In this document: positions 1 to 7,067 of the stretch, one piece after another
Layout of the letters: each line of letters opens with the position of its first letter
Position numbering within the stretch: the first letter of the stretch is position 1
Assembly: GCA_016933985.1 (NCBI GenBank)
Contig: JAFGTU010000421.1
Coordinates: 1 to 18,042, forward strand
Length of the DNA: 18,042 nucleotides
Reading direction: 5' to 3'
Source of the DNA: Sedimentisphaerales bacterium
GTDB lineage: Bacteria; Planctomycetota; Phycisphaerae; Sedimentisphaerales; Anaerobacaceae
The notes under the pieces: generated by a model
The model's input: the letters and a program-made list of their open reading frames with translations, nothing else
Databases searched by the model: none
What the model was told of the DNA's origin: nothing
Program-made: the position numbers and the translations under genes

Positions 1-282
1 CACTGCGAGAGCATCAACCTCGAATTCACCAACAGCATAACGCCCGACGATGTCCGCGACCTGCTCTCGACCGCCCCGGGCGTGGCCGTAATGGACGACC
101 GCAAAAACAACCGTTTTCCGATGCCGATTGATGCGACAGGCAAAGACGATATTCTCGTCGGGCGGATTAGACAGGATGAGTCCCTCCCGGAGAATCGTGG
201 CATCAATATCTGGGTGGCGGGCGACCAGCTCCGAAAGGGCGCCGCTCTAAATGCTGTTCAAATCGCCGAGAAACTGCTCTAA
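1..282 (+). CDS. asd: Aspartate-semialdehyde dehydrogenase, C-terminal part (5' end outside window)
   Basis: Only the last 93 residues are in the window; the frame is open from base 1 to the TAA at 280-282. The enzyme reduces aspartyl phosphate to aspartate semialdehyde, the branch point to lysine/diaminopimelate, threonine and methionine, in the cytoplasm. The piece begins HCESINLEF, matching the segment after the substrate-binding region; its first His should correspond to the family's acid/base histidine. It continues through a VGRIRQD motif and ends with GINIWVAGDQLRKGAALNA, which is very typical of the C-terminus of bacterial Asd. It lies 8 bp upstream of truA, so the two are probably co-transcribed. 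Identification is by recognition of the C-terminal signature; the catalytic cysteine region is off the window. Confidence 0.9.
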   Translation, partial: HCESINLEFTNSITPDDVRDLLSTAPGVAVMDDRKNNRFPMPIDATGKDDILVGRIRQDESLPENRGINIWVAGDQLRKGAALNAVQIAEKLL

Positions 283-290
283 TAGCCGCC

Positions 291-1031
291 ATGGCGGTTC
301 GCAAGATAAAGCTCATCGTTCAATACGACGGCAGCGCATACAGCGGCTGGCAGGTCCAGCCCGGCAAGCGGACCATCCAGGGCGAGCTGGTCGAGGCCGT
401 CTCAAATCTTACCGGACGCAGAACCTTCGTCCACGGAGCCAGCAGAACCGATGCAGGCGTCAGCGCGCTCGGACAGGTGGCGCTTTTTGAGATAGAAAGC
501 CCCATCCCCACGGAGAACTTCGCTGAAGCAATCAACGACCGCCTGCCGAAGAATATCGTAGTAACCGAAGCGACAGAGGCGCCTCGAGGATTCGATCTAA
601 TCAGCGGCCCGACAAGCAAGCTCTACCGATACACCATCTACGCCGCTCGGCGCAGGCCGGTCCTCGACTTGAACCGTTGCTGGCATTTGCCGATGAAGCT
701 CGACACTCAGGCAATGCAGCAGGCCGCCGACCTCCTCATCGGGCGAAAGGACTTCAAGTCCTTCGCTTCGGGAAAGGATAAGCGAGAGATCACGGTGCGA
801 ACCATCTTCCGCTGCGAAGTGGTCGCAGAAGACAAGTGGATATATATAGATGTCGAAGGCGACGGGTTCCTGTACAATATGGTCCGCAATATCGTGGGCA
901 CGCTCGTCGAGGTTGGCACTGGCCGATGGAAACCGGAAAAGATAACCGAAATCATTGAAGCCAAAGACCGAACAGCAGCAGGCCGATTAGCCCCGCCAAA
1001 CGGACTATGCCTGATGTGGATCAAGTATTAG
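291..1031 (+). CDS. truA: tRNA pseudouridine synthase A
   Basis: The 246-residue protein is about the usual TruA length. TruA converts uridines 38-40 of the tRNA anticodon stem-loop to pseudouridine. The N-terminal YDGSAYSGWQVQP segment (12-24), the GASRTDAGVSA motif with the catalytic Asp at 54, the KLYRYTIY segment (110-117) and GDGFLYNMVRNIVG (190-203) are all present and in order. The ATG at 291 follows the asd stop by 8 bp, with no obvious Shine-Dalgarno site in the short spacer, so translation may be coupled to asd. The TAG stop (1029-1031) overlaps the first bases of the heptad repeat array that begins the downstream cassette. Identification is firm. Confidence 0.97.
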   Translation: MAVRKIKLIVQYDGSAYSGWQVQPGKRTIQGELVEAVSNLTGRRTFVHGASRTDAGVSALGQVALFEIESPIPTENFAEAINDRLPKNIVVTEATEAPRGFDLISGPTSKLYRYTIYAARRRPVLDLNRCWHLPMKLDTQAMQQAADLLIGRKDFKSFASGKDKREITVRTIFRCEVVAEDKWIYIDVEGDGFLYNMVRNIVGTLVEVGTGRWKPEKITEIIEAKDRTAAGRLAPPNGLCLMWIKY

Positions 1032-1062
1032 AAGACAGGAGACAGAATACAGAAGACAGAAT
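1030..1062 (+). repeat. Left arm of inverted heptad repeat array
   Basis: This 33-bp stretch reads as four heptads, AGAAGAC, AGGAGAC, AGAATAC and AGAAGAC, followed by a truncated unit AGAAT. The consensus is AG(A/G)AGAC. It is matched in inverted orientation by the array at 1605-1644; aligned from the shared inner AGAAT, 28 of 33 positions agree. The first bases overlap the truA stop codon. Short heptanucleotide tandem repeats of this general kind are known from cyanobacteria (STRR sequences); any relation here is by analogy only. Confidence 0.85.
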
Positions 1063-1171
1063 CTTGATACAACCGCAAGTAATGGGGAGAACCGGAAAAT
1101 CATTCAAAGGTTTCCAAAAATCTACCTCGACACAAACCAGATTAGTCATATTTAAGTTAAGGACTATGATT

Positions 1172-1543
1172 ATGGACAAGAAAGCGGCGAAGAGGTTCAC
1201 TGACCTAATAGTCTGGAAGAAGGCTCACCAATTTGTGCTGGCTGTTTACCGATTGAGCGGCAAGTTCCCAAAAACAGAGATTTACGGCCTGACATCTCAG
1301 ATTAGGAGGGCTGCCGTTTCGGTGCCGGCTAATATTGCTGAGGGTTTTAGAAAGCTGACAAATCCCGATAAGCTGCGGTTCATGAATATTGCGCAGGCCT
1401 CGCTCGAGGAATGTCGCTATTATCTCATACTGGCAAAGGATTTGGGATATGGGACTATCGAAGGATTGGATTCGCAGCTTACAGAAGTAAGCAAGTTGCT
1501 TTACGGTTACTCTGAGGCCATAAGAACCGGCGGGGAGGTATGA
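1172..1543 (+). CDS. Four-helix-bundle protein of the S23 (23S rRNA intervening-sequence) family
   Basis: This is a 123-residue protein of the TIGR02436/PF05635 type. The family signature is clear: DLIVWKKAHQF near the N-terminus (11-21), then RRAAVSVPANIAEG (45-58) and SLEECRYYLILAKDLGY (77-93). Family members occur inside intervening sequences of 23S rRNA genes in some bacteria and as many stand-alone copies elsewhere; they form pentameric four-helix bundles related to the Avd protein of diversity-generating retroelements. Their cellular role is not established. I prefer the ATG at 1172 because AAGGA at 1159-1163 lies 8 bases upstream; an ATG at 1166 is also in frame, and the frame stays open back to 1007 without protein-like sequence. 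The gene sits between two inverted heptad arrays and looks like the cargo of a small cassette. Confidence 0.9.
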   Translation: MDKKAAKRFTDLIVWKKAHQFVLAVYRLSGKFPKTEIYGLTSQIRRAAVSVPANIAEGFRKLTNPDKLRFMNIAQASLEECRYYLILAKDLGYGTIEGLDSQLTEVSKLLYGYSEAIRTGGEV

Positions 1544-1604
1544 AATGTCGTTTTATCGAATCTCGTTAGCCGGTGTTCGTCGTTTATGGCAGTCTGGGCC
1601 CGCC

Positions 1605-1644
<40 letters not shown>

Positions 1645-1649
1645 AAAAC

Positions 1650-2825
1650 ATGAAGATCGTTCATATAATAACACGTTTAATCCTCGGCGGGGCGCAGGAG
1701 AATACTCTTATTACCTGCAAGTTGCTGGCTGAGCGCGGACATGAGGTTACTCTGATAACAGGTCCTGCCATCGGCCCCGAGGGGGCCCTCTTTGAGCAGA
1801 CCAAAGGCACCGCCTACAATACAATAGTCGTCGATAGGCTTCGGCGGGCGATTAATCCTTTCAATGATGTTCCGGCGTATCTGGCCATAAAGAAAATTCT
1901 GCGGCAATTGCAGCCGGATGTTGTCCATACCCATTCGGCCAAGGGCGGAATATTGGGCAGGCTGGCGGGGTATGCCCTTAAAGGAGAATGGGCCAAAGAC
2001 CGCCCGGCCGTCGTGCATACGATTCACGGCCTGGCCTTCCATCCTTATCAGGGCAGTCTGCTCAACAAGCTCTACATCGCCGTCGAAAAAGCTGCTGCCG
2101 GGCGAACGGATTTCTTCATCAGCGTCGCCGACGCGATGACCGAGCAGGCCCTCGCAGCGGGCATCGGCAGGGCGGAGCAATTTGTAACAGCCTATTCAGC
2201 CATTGAGGAGGAGGCCTTCTTAGAGCCGATCCCGGAAGACCGAAGAGTGGAGTTTCGGGTCAAGTACGGAATCTCAGCCAACGCGGTCGTTATGGTAACC
2301 GTAGCCCGTCTCTTCGAGCTAAAGGGCCACGATTACATCATCGAATCGGCAAGAGAGCTTTCCAAGCGATTCAACAATTGTGCCTGGCTCTTCGTCGGCG
2401 ACGGCAGCCTGGCCGATGCCTACAAGAAACAAGTGCTTGAATTGGGCCTCGCCGGCAGAATCAAGTTCACGGGCCTGCTCCAGCCGACCGAGATACCGTT
2501 AGCGTTGCAATCATCGGACATTCTCGTGCACTGTTCGCTGCGCGAGGGCCTCGCCCGAACCCTGCCGCAGGCGATGCTCTGCGCCCGACCGGCCGTCAGC
2601 TTCGACGTGGACGGGGCAAGAGAAGTCGTCAATCAAGACACCGGCAGACTGGTCGAGCCGAAAAACGTCTCGCAGTTGATTGAGGCCTGTGCGGAATTGA
2701 TTGAAGATGCGCAGCTTAGAAAGAGATTAGGCGAACAGGGCAGAGAGTCGGTAAAAGAAAAATTCGCGCCGGATACGATGATCGATGTGATTGAAAACCT
2801 GTACAACCGCCTCCTGAGAGAATGA
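1650..2825 (+). CDS. Glycosyltransferase family 4 (GT-B fold)
   Basis: The 391-residue protein should transfer a sugar from a nucleotide-sugar donor to a lipid or polysaccharide acceptor; the substrate cannot be read from sequence. The N-terminal acceptor domain has the ILGGAQENT loop (11-19) and the HTHSAKGGILGRLAG segment (93-107). The C-terminal donor domain has VARLFELKGHDYI (218-230) and the REGLARTLPQAM motif (298-309), where the first Glu fits the E-x7-E retaining motif only partly: the second Glu position is Gln. There is no transmembrane segment. The start is the canonical MKIVHIITR beginning, but no Shine-Dalgarno site precedes it because the repeat arm ends 5 bases upstream. The next gene begins at the base after the TGA stop, so the two are translationally linked. 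Confidence 0.9.
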   Translation: MKIVHIITRLILGGAQENTLITCKLLAERGHEVTLITGPAIGPEGALFEQTKGTAYNTIVVDRLRRAINPFNDVPAYLAIKKILRQLQPDVVHTHSAKGGILGRLAGYALKGEWAKDRPAVVHTIHGLAFHPYQGSLLNKLYIAVEKAAAGRTDFFISVADAMTEQALAAGIGRAEQFVTAYSAIEEEAFLEPIPEDRRVEFRVKYGISANAVVMVTVARLFELKGHDYIIESARELSKRFNNCAWLFVGDGSLADAYKKQVLELGLAGRIKFTGLLQPTEIPLALQSSDILVHCSLREGLARTLPQAMLCARPAVSFDVDGAREVVNQDTGRLVEPKNVSQLIEACAELIEDAQLRKRLGEQGRESVKEKFAPDTMIDVIENLYNRLLRE

Positions 2826-3938
2826 ATGTCTAAATATTCAAAACGATTTAGGCGGTGGTGGATCACGTGTGCAGTTGCTCTGCTGATGTCGCGCGTAGTG
2901 ATTATCGGTTGCGGGGGGGAGCTGGAACGGGTGAAGGTTTCCCGGGACAAGAAGGGATTTGTGTTAGACGGCTCGAAACAGAGGTTTCTGCCTTGGGGAT
3001 TCAATTATGACCATGACGACGAAGGGCGGCTCATTGAGGACTACTGGCATTCCCAGTGGACAACCGTCGAGGAAGATTTCGCGGAGATGAAGAACCTCGG
3101 CGCAAATACCGTTCGCATCCACCTTCAACTCGGGAAATTCATGCACGGGCCGAACGACCCGAATGAAGCGTCGCTGCAACAACTGTGCCGAGTCGTTGAG
3201 TTGGCGGAACGGTTGGCTATGTATCTGGACATAACGGGGCTCGGCTGTTATCACAAGAAGGATGTCCCGGCCTGGTACGACGAGCTGCCCGAGCAGCAGC
3301 GATGGGTAGTGCAGGCGAAGTTCTGGGAGGCGGTCGCGCAGCGGTGCGCCGATAGTCCCGCAGTCTTTTGCTACGACCTTATGAACGAACCGACCGTAGG
3401 CGGCCGCGGCGAGAGAACCGAATGGCTCGGACCGGCCTTTGCCGGCAAGCACTTCGTTCAGTTCATTGCCTTAGACGAAGGCGACCGGACACGCTCGGCT
3501 ATCGCCGTGCAATGGACTCGACAACTCTCGGAGGCGATTCGCAGACACGACAAACAGCATCTGATTACAGTGGGCCTGGTACCATGGAGCCTGCCGCGCA
3601 AGGGGCTGACCTCAGGCTTCGAACCGAAGAAAATAGCCGCAGAGCTGGACTTTCTCTGCGTGCATCTGTATCCGGAGAAGGGTAAGACGGCCGAGGCGAT
3701 TGAGACGCTCAAGGGCTTTTGCGCGGGAAAGCCGGTAGTAATCGAGGAGACTTTCCCGTTGAAATGCTCGGCGGCCGAGTTTGGCCGGTTCATCGAAGAA
3801 TCAAGCCCCTACGCCTGCGGATGGCTGGGATTCTACTGGGGCCTAACGCCCGAACAATGCAGGCAGCGCGGCCGCATAGCCGATATGCTGACGTTGGGCT
3901 GGCTGGAATTCTTCGCGAGAGAAGCGAATAGACGGTGA
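2826..3938 (+). CDS. GH5-like (cellulase-fold) glycoside hydrolase, predicted lipoprotein
   Basis: The protein has 370 residues. A basic N-terminus (KYSKRFRR) and a hydrophobic stretch lead to VVIIGCG, a lipobox-like site with Cys at 29, so a lipid-anchored location is likely. The rest resembles glycoside hydrolase family 5 or related clan A barrels: LPWGFNYD near 55-62, NTVRIHLQLG (94-103), YDLMNEP (183-189) with Glu188 as probable acid/base, HLYPEKG (280-286), and KPVVIEETF (302-310) with Glu308 as probable nucleophile. The substrate is likely a beta-glucan or beta-mannan, which is inference. It starts directly after the glycosyltransferase stop (TGAATG junction), suggesting a shared role in a surface polysaccharide. 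The stop codon overlaps the first unit of a heptad array. Confidence 0.85.
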   Translation: MSKYSKRFRRWWITCAVALLMSRVVIIGCGGELERVKVSRDKKGFVLDGSKQRFLPWGFNYDHDDEGRLIEDYWHSQWTTVEEDFAEMKNLGANTVRIHLQLGKFMHGPNDPNEASLQQLCRVVELAERLAMYLDITGLGCYHKKDVPAWYDELPEQQRWVVQAKFWEAVAQRCADSPAVFCYDLMNEPTVGGRGERTEWLGPAFAGKHFVQFIALDEGDRTRSAIAVQWTRQLSEAIRRHDKQHLITVGLVPWSLPRKGLTSGFEPKKIAAELDFLCVHLYPEKGKTAEAIETLKGFCAGKPVVIEETFPLKCSAAEFGRFIEESSPYACGWLGFYWGLTPEQCRQRGRIADMLTLGWLEFFAREANRR

Positions 3939-3976
3939 ATAACGAATGTGGAATGTCGAGTTCCGAATGATGAACA
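3935..3976 (+). repeat. Second heptad repeat array (NCGAATG-type)
   Basis: The stretch reads as six degenerate heptads: GTGAATA, ACGAATG, TGGAATG, TCGAGTT, CCGAATG and ATGAACA. The period is 7 bp, as in the arrays around the S23 gene, but the unit sequence differs. It overlaps the stop codon of the glycoside hydrolase (TGA, 3936-3938) and fills most of the spacer before the next gene. No inverted partner was found nearby. Confidence 0.6.
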
Positions 3977-3997
3977 TTTTGTTTGGGAGTGGCTGCT

Positions 3998-4951
3998 ATG
4001 GCAAATGACAGGATTTCTCGGCGAAGGTTTCTTCATGATATGACGGTCGCTGGTGGGGCGATAACGGCTGGGATTGGAATAAAAAGGGCCGAGCCGGCAA
4101 ACACACAGACCAGGCTGCATTTGGCGTGCAACCAGTATCCCTGGCTTGTGTTCTACCAAAGAGAGGGCAAGGATTTCAGCAAGTCGTTGGATGCCGGGCT
4201 TACCGAATTGGCCGCCAGCGGCATGGACGGCTACGAACCGCTTGTCACAGCTCCGGCCGAGATTGACACGCTTGCCCCGCTGCTGAAGAAGCACCGCCTG
4301 GAGATGCGCTCCTTGTACGTCAACAGTACGCTGCACGAGCCCGATACCGCGGAAAAAAGCGTCGATGAGGTGATGGCGATAGCGACGAAGGCCAAAACGA
4401 TCGGGACCAGGATAATAGTGACGAATCCCAGTCCGATCCGCTGGGGAGGGCCGGAGAATAAGAACGATGAGCAGCTCGAACTGCAGGCCAAGATGCTCGA
4501 CAACCTCGGCAAGCGACTGAAAGCAATAGGGCTGACGCTCGCGTATCACAATCATGACATCGAGCTTCGCAATGCCGCCCGCGAATTTCATCACATGATG
4601 GTCGGAACCGACGCCAAGCATGTTACTCTGTGCCTGGATGCTCACTGGGTCTATCGAGGCGCAGGCAATTCGGCCGTTGCCCTGTTCGACGTGCTAAAGC
4701 TCTACGGCCCGCGAATAACCGAGCTCCACATTCGTCAATCGATCAAAAACATCTGGAGCGAGACGTTTGCCGCCGGAGATATCGACTACCCGAAACTTGC
4801 AGACTATCTCCTGAATATAGGCGTTCGCCCTCACATAGTGGTCGAGCAGGCCGTCGAAAGCGGAACGCCCAAGACGATGCCGACAATAGAGGCATTTCGC
4901 CAGAGCAGCGCCTACGCTCGCCGCGTATTTGCTGCATTCGGACAGGGGTGA
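3998..4951 (+). CDS. Tat-exported sugar phosphate isomerase/epimerase-like TIM barrel protein
   Basis: The ATG at 3998 gives 317 residues; GGGAG at 3985-3989 lies 8 bases upstream, and this start places the twin-arginine motif SRRRFL at residues 7-12, followed by a weakly hydrophobic stretch (VAGGAITAGIG). An upstream TTG start at 3983 is possible but less likely. The mature part belongs to the xylose isomerase-like TIM barrel/AP endonuclease 2 superfamily (PF01261). Metal-site candidates are visible: LAYHNHDIE (181-189), LDAHW (213-217) with Asp214 and His216, ELHI (242-245) and VVEQ (281-284). Such proteins isomerise or epimerise sugars or cyclitols; export by Tat with a bound metal fits the family. 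Neighbours suggest carbohydrate use, but the exact reaction is unknown. Confidence 0.88.
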   Translation: MANDRISRRRFLHDMTVAGGAITAGIGIKRAEPANTQTRLHLACNQYPWLVFYQREGKDFSKSLDAGLTELAASGMDGYEPLVTAPAEIDTLAPLLKKHRLEMRSLYVNSTLHEPDTAEKSVDEVMAIATKAKTIGTRIIVTNPSPIRWGGPENKNDEQLELQAKMLDNLGKRLKAIGLTLAYHNHDIELRNAAREFHHMMVGTDAKHVTLCLDAHWVYRGAGNSAVALFDVLKLYGPRITELHIRQSIKNIWSETFAAGDIDYPKLADYLLNIGVRPHIVVEQAVESGTPKTMPTIEAFRQSSAYARRVFAAFGQG

Positions 4952-5041
4952 GATAGTCTTCTGAGGCCGGCGGCCGTCCCGCGATTCTGTTATCGCCATA
5001 ACAAGCCCTTGCGGATGGTCTGCCGCGCCGACGTTCCGTTA

Positions 5042-5134
5042 TCAGCTCGGACATAAACGCATATAAGCGAGCACGACAATAATAACAAGCACGATAACGG
5101 TGACGATTGTTTTAATCCAGTTCCTTCTGCTCAT
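5042..5134 (-). CDS. Small single-span membrane peptide (30 aa), hypothetical
   Basis: On the minus strand an ATG at 5134 opens a 30-codon frame ending in TGA at 5042-5044. The product has a short basic head (MSRRNWIKT), one hydrophobic segment rich in Val and Ile (about residues 10-23), and a short tail ending RLCPS. AAGG lies 9 bases upstream of the ATG. The N-terminus resembles that of the larger ORF just upstream on the same strand (5468 leftwards): both follow M-x-x-R-x-W-x-K-x-x-V-T. It may be a real small membrane protein or the 5' remnant of a duplicated gene. No function is assigned. Confidence 0.45.
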   Translation of the reverse strand: MSRRNWIKTIVTVIVLVIIVVLAYMRLCPS

Positions 5135-5181
5135 AAGCAGCGACCTTCGCTCAGATATGCTTTCCAGAGAACACCTGAATG

Positions 5182-5468
5182 CTATTTTTTCTCCATCTCG
5201 ATTTTGAACCTCTGGTCCTCACCCTGAACCAGCGAAATATTCTTGAATTCCACCCATTGGTATTCGTTTTCTTTTCCGGTTTTAACACCAAGCTTCAAGG
5301 TCGTCTTTTTTTACGACTTTTTGAAAGAGGAGCCTTCGGTTCCGAATTCGCCCAGCACCCTATTCCCGTATCGGTCGCGAAGGAGCACCATTGGCAGCAA
5401 ATCCCCGCGCAGATGCCTGCGATCACGACTATAGTGACGGCAAGTTTTGCCCAGGTTCTCTTTTCCAT
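5182..5468 (-). pseudogene. Frameshifted small membrane-anchored protein gene, hypothetical
   Basis: Read on the minus strand, an ATG at 5468 with AAAGG 9 bases upstream starts MEKRTWAKLAVTIVVIAG, a basic head plus a membrane segment. In that frame the sequence soon becomes unlike a protein (Cys/Lys-rich) and stops near 5295. One base over, after a GGGG run, the frame reads DLLPMVLLRDRYGNRVLGEF and then GTEGSSFKK. After a TAA next to a seven-A run it continues with KLGVKTGKENEYQWVEF and then FKIEMEKK, ending in TAG at 5182-5184. The pieces together make a believable protein of about 90-95 residues with an N-terminal anchor. Two homopolymer-linked disruptions suggest a decayed gene or sequencing errors. 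No family was recognised. Confidence 0.4.
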
Positions 5469-5494
5469 TGACGATTGCCTTTTATAAGTCAATC

Positions 5495-5523
5495 AGGATA
5501 ATCGAGTAGGGGTGAATTTGCAA
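5495..5523 (-). promoter_or_regulatory. Candidate sigma-70-type promoter for the small minus-strand ORFs
   Basis: On the minus strand TTGCAA (5523-5518) and TATCCT (5500-5495) are separated by 17 bases, matching 4 of 6 positions of each consensus box. Transcription would start near 5488, about 20 bases before the ATG at 5468. Prediction from sequence only. Confidence 0.35.
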
Positions 5524-5574
5524 GACGCCGGTGGCTAGTGTGGAAGTAGGTTGTTACAATGTAGGGTAACAGCT

Positions 5575-6642
5575 ATGAAGACTTGGCAAAAACAGCTTTG
5601 GTTGTTCTTTGTGGCCCTGGTGTTCGCACTGCTGGCCCGGACCGTGACTGCTGAGATTCTGTACGTGGACAGCATAATCGGCAGTGATGAAAATGCGGGT
5701 AAGAAGAAAAAGCCGGTGAGGACGATACAGCAGGCGGCGGCAATGGTTAACGGCCGAACAGAAAAGGGCCCAACCACAATCAAGATAGCACCTGGGGTTT
5801 ATAATTTTGACAAATCCGTAGTATTCGAGAATAAGCGCGCTTACACGGAAAAGGATCGCTTGACGATAGAAGCCTCCATTCTGCCTGACGACCCGGGGTG
5901 GAAGCCGACACTGATGCCGGCGATATTATCCACGGAGGACCCTCGGCAGGCGGGAAAGGGCGAAGGATTGACGGAGACATACGGGATCAAAATAAAGATG
6001 AGCCACGTTACAATGCGCGGCCTGAAATTTCTCGGTAATCCGGCAGTGAACAACTGGCATTGTTGTGTTGAGCGAGTAGGCGAAAAGCTGGATGATTTGA
6101 TTGTAACACAGTGTATGTTTGTCGGTGACAGGGACACCTTGAATGTATATTGTGCAACACTGGCGACCGGAGACAGATTTGTGCTCGACCATGATGTTTT
6201 TTACAACTGCCATGCCTGTGTGGTATTCTGGGACGGTGTGCAAGGAATCGGGGGGACGGGCAATGCCATGAGACACTGCATTGTGGATGGCGCCTACATT
6301 TCAGGTGTCTGGACGTGCCAAACGGCGGAAGACTTTGAATTCCACCACAATATTATCACGCGTTGTGAGTACTTTTGGCTGCGCAAACGCGCCGATATGC
6401 AGACGTACGGAGTGTATGATTGCATTGTCACCGAAAACAAATACTATTCGGGCTATGGAGTCGCCGACGGCGCGACCGGCCAAACCGGACCAGAAGTGGC
6501 TTTCGTGGAAAAGAACGTTTTCAAAGAAGGCGAAATCCGGTTGGAGAAAAACAAGGAAGCGAGAGACTATCTGCACGTTCCTGATGGCGAGTTTGGAGGC
6601 GACCTTGATGCAGGACTATTCAAGAAGAAGCAGAGACCATGA
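5575..6642 (+). CDS. Secreted right-handed parallel beta-helix protein, Cys-rich
   Basis: The ATG at 5575 (AGGG about 8 bases upstream) gives 355 residues beginning with a Sec signal peptide: MKTWQK, a hydrophobic core (LWLFFVALVFALLA) and a probable cut after TVTA at about 26. An in-frame TTG at 5551 would add a non-signal-like extension. The mature start, ILYVDSIIGSDENAG, then KPVRTIQQAA and TTIKIAPGVYNF, is the usual opening of pectate-lyase-like beta-helix proteins in which the first turn is followed by stacked repeats. The middle (163-283) holds ten cysteines, several at matching places in successive turns (VTQC, FYNC, MRHC, ITRC, VYDC). The substrate is unknown; polysaccharide binding or cleavage is likely from the family. 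Its last bases overlap the next ATG in an ATGA junction. Confidence 0.82.
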   Translation: MKTWQKQLWLFFVALVFALLARTVTAEILYVDSIIGSDENAGKKKKPVRTIQQAAAMVNGRTEKGPTTIKIAPGVYNFDKSVVFENKRAYTEKDRLTIEASILPDDPGWKPTLMPAILSTEDPRQAGKGEGLTETYGIKIKMSHVTMRGLKFLGNPAVNNWHCCVERVGEKLDDLIVTQCMFVGDRDTLNVYCATLATGDRFVLDHDVFYNCHACVVFWDGVQGIGGTGNAMRHCIVDGAYISGVWTCQTAEDFEFHHNIITRCEYFWLRKRADMQTYGVYDCIVTENKYYSGYGVADGATGQTGPEVAFVEKNVFKEGEIRLEKNKEARDYLHVPDGEFGGDLDAGLFKKKQRP

Positions 6643-7055
6643 GGAGTTATAGGAAAGAGCTTTGGTTCCACGTTGAGAACCGGCGCGAGTTCATCAATAT
6701 CACGCCGCAGGTCGAGCAGTGCCTGGCGGAGAGCGGGATCAAGGAAGGCCTGCTGCTCTGCAATGCGATGCACATTACCGCCGGCGTATTCGTAAACGAC
6801 GATGAGTCCGGCCTGCATCAAGACTTCGAGGTATGGCTCGAGAAGCTCGCGCCGGAAAAACCTTATTCGCAATACCGGCATAACGGATACGAGGACAACG
6901 CCGATGCCCATCTCAAGCGAAGCATAATGGGCAGGGAGGCGGTCGTTGCCGTAACGGCGGGCAAGCTCGATTTCGGACCGTGGGAGCAAATCTTCTACGG
7001 AGAGTTCGACGGAAAAAGAAAGAAACGAGTGCTCGTCAAGATTATAGGAGAGTAG
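6639..7055 (+). CDS. YjbQ/UPF0047 family protein
   Basis: The 138-residue protein matches the full usual length of the YjbQ family (PF01894), small trimeric proteins; some members have thiamine phosphate synthase side activity, but the physiological role is not settled. Visible family features are the CNAMHITAGVFVNDDE segment (41-56), the YEDNADAHLKRSIMGRE segment (84-100) with His91, and GKLDFGPWEQIFYGEFDG (108-125). His45 and His91 are likely in the conserved metal or anion site. The ATG overlaps the stop of the beta-helix gene by four bases (ATGA), so they are co-translated, although a functional link is not obvious. It is predicted to be cytoplasmic. Confidence 0.92.
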   Translation: MRSYRKELWFHVENRREFINITPQVEQCLAESGIKEGLLLCNAMHITAGVFVNDDESGLHQDFEVWLEKLAPEKPYSQYRHNGYEDNADAHLKRSIMGREAVVAVTAGKLDFGPWEQIFYGEFDGKRKKRVLVKIIGE

Positions 7056-7067
7056 TCCGGCGACTAT

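Larger units (their letters stand above)
4952..5574. other. Long intergenic region with only small ORFs
   Basis: Between the TIM-barrel gene and the beta-helix gene about 620 bp carry no full-length gene. The two minus-strand membrane ORFs and their candidate promoter are the only structures I can support. A small hairpin (TGTTAT, CGCC loop, ATAACA at 4988-5003) lacks a T-tract. The plus-strand frame at 5179-5487 lacks protein-like composition and is the complement of the decayed gene. Confidence 0.6.

Noticed and set aside
1007..1171. N-terminal extension of the S23 gene starting inside truA
   Set aside because: The frame is open but the encoded residues come from the repeat array and spacer and do not resemble the family; a ribosome-binding site supports the start at 1172.
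3833..4645. Long minus-strand ORF of 270 codons
   Set aside because: It is antisense to the glycoside hydrolase end and the TIM-barrel gene, which have clear motifs; its own translation shows no domain.
4988..5003. Hairpin TGTTAT-CGCC-ATAACA as a terminator
   Set aside because: Six-base AT-rich stem with no T-run on either side.
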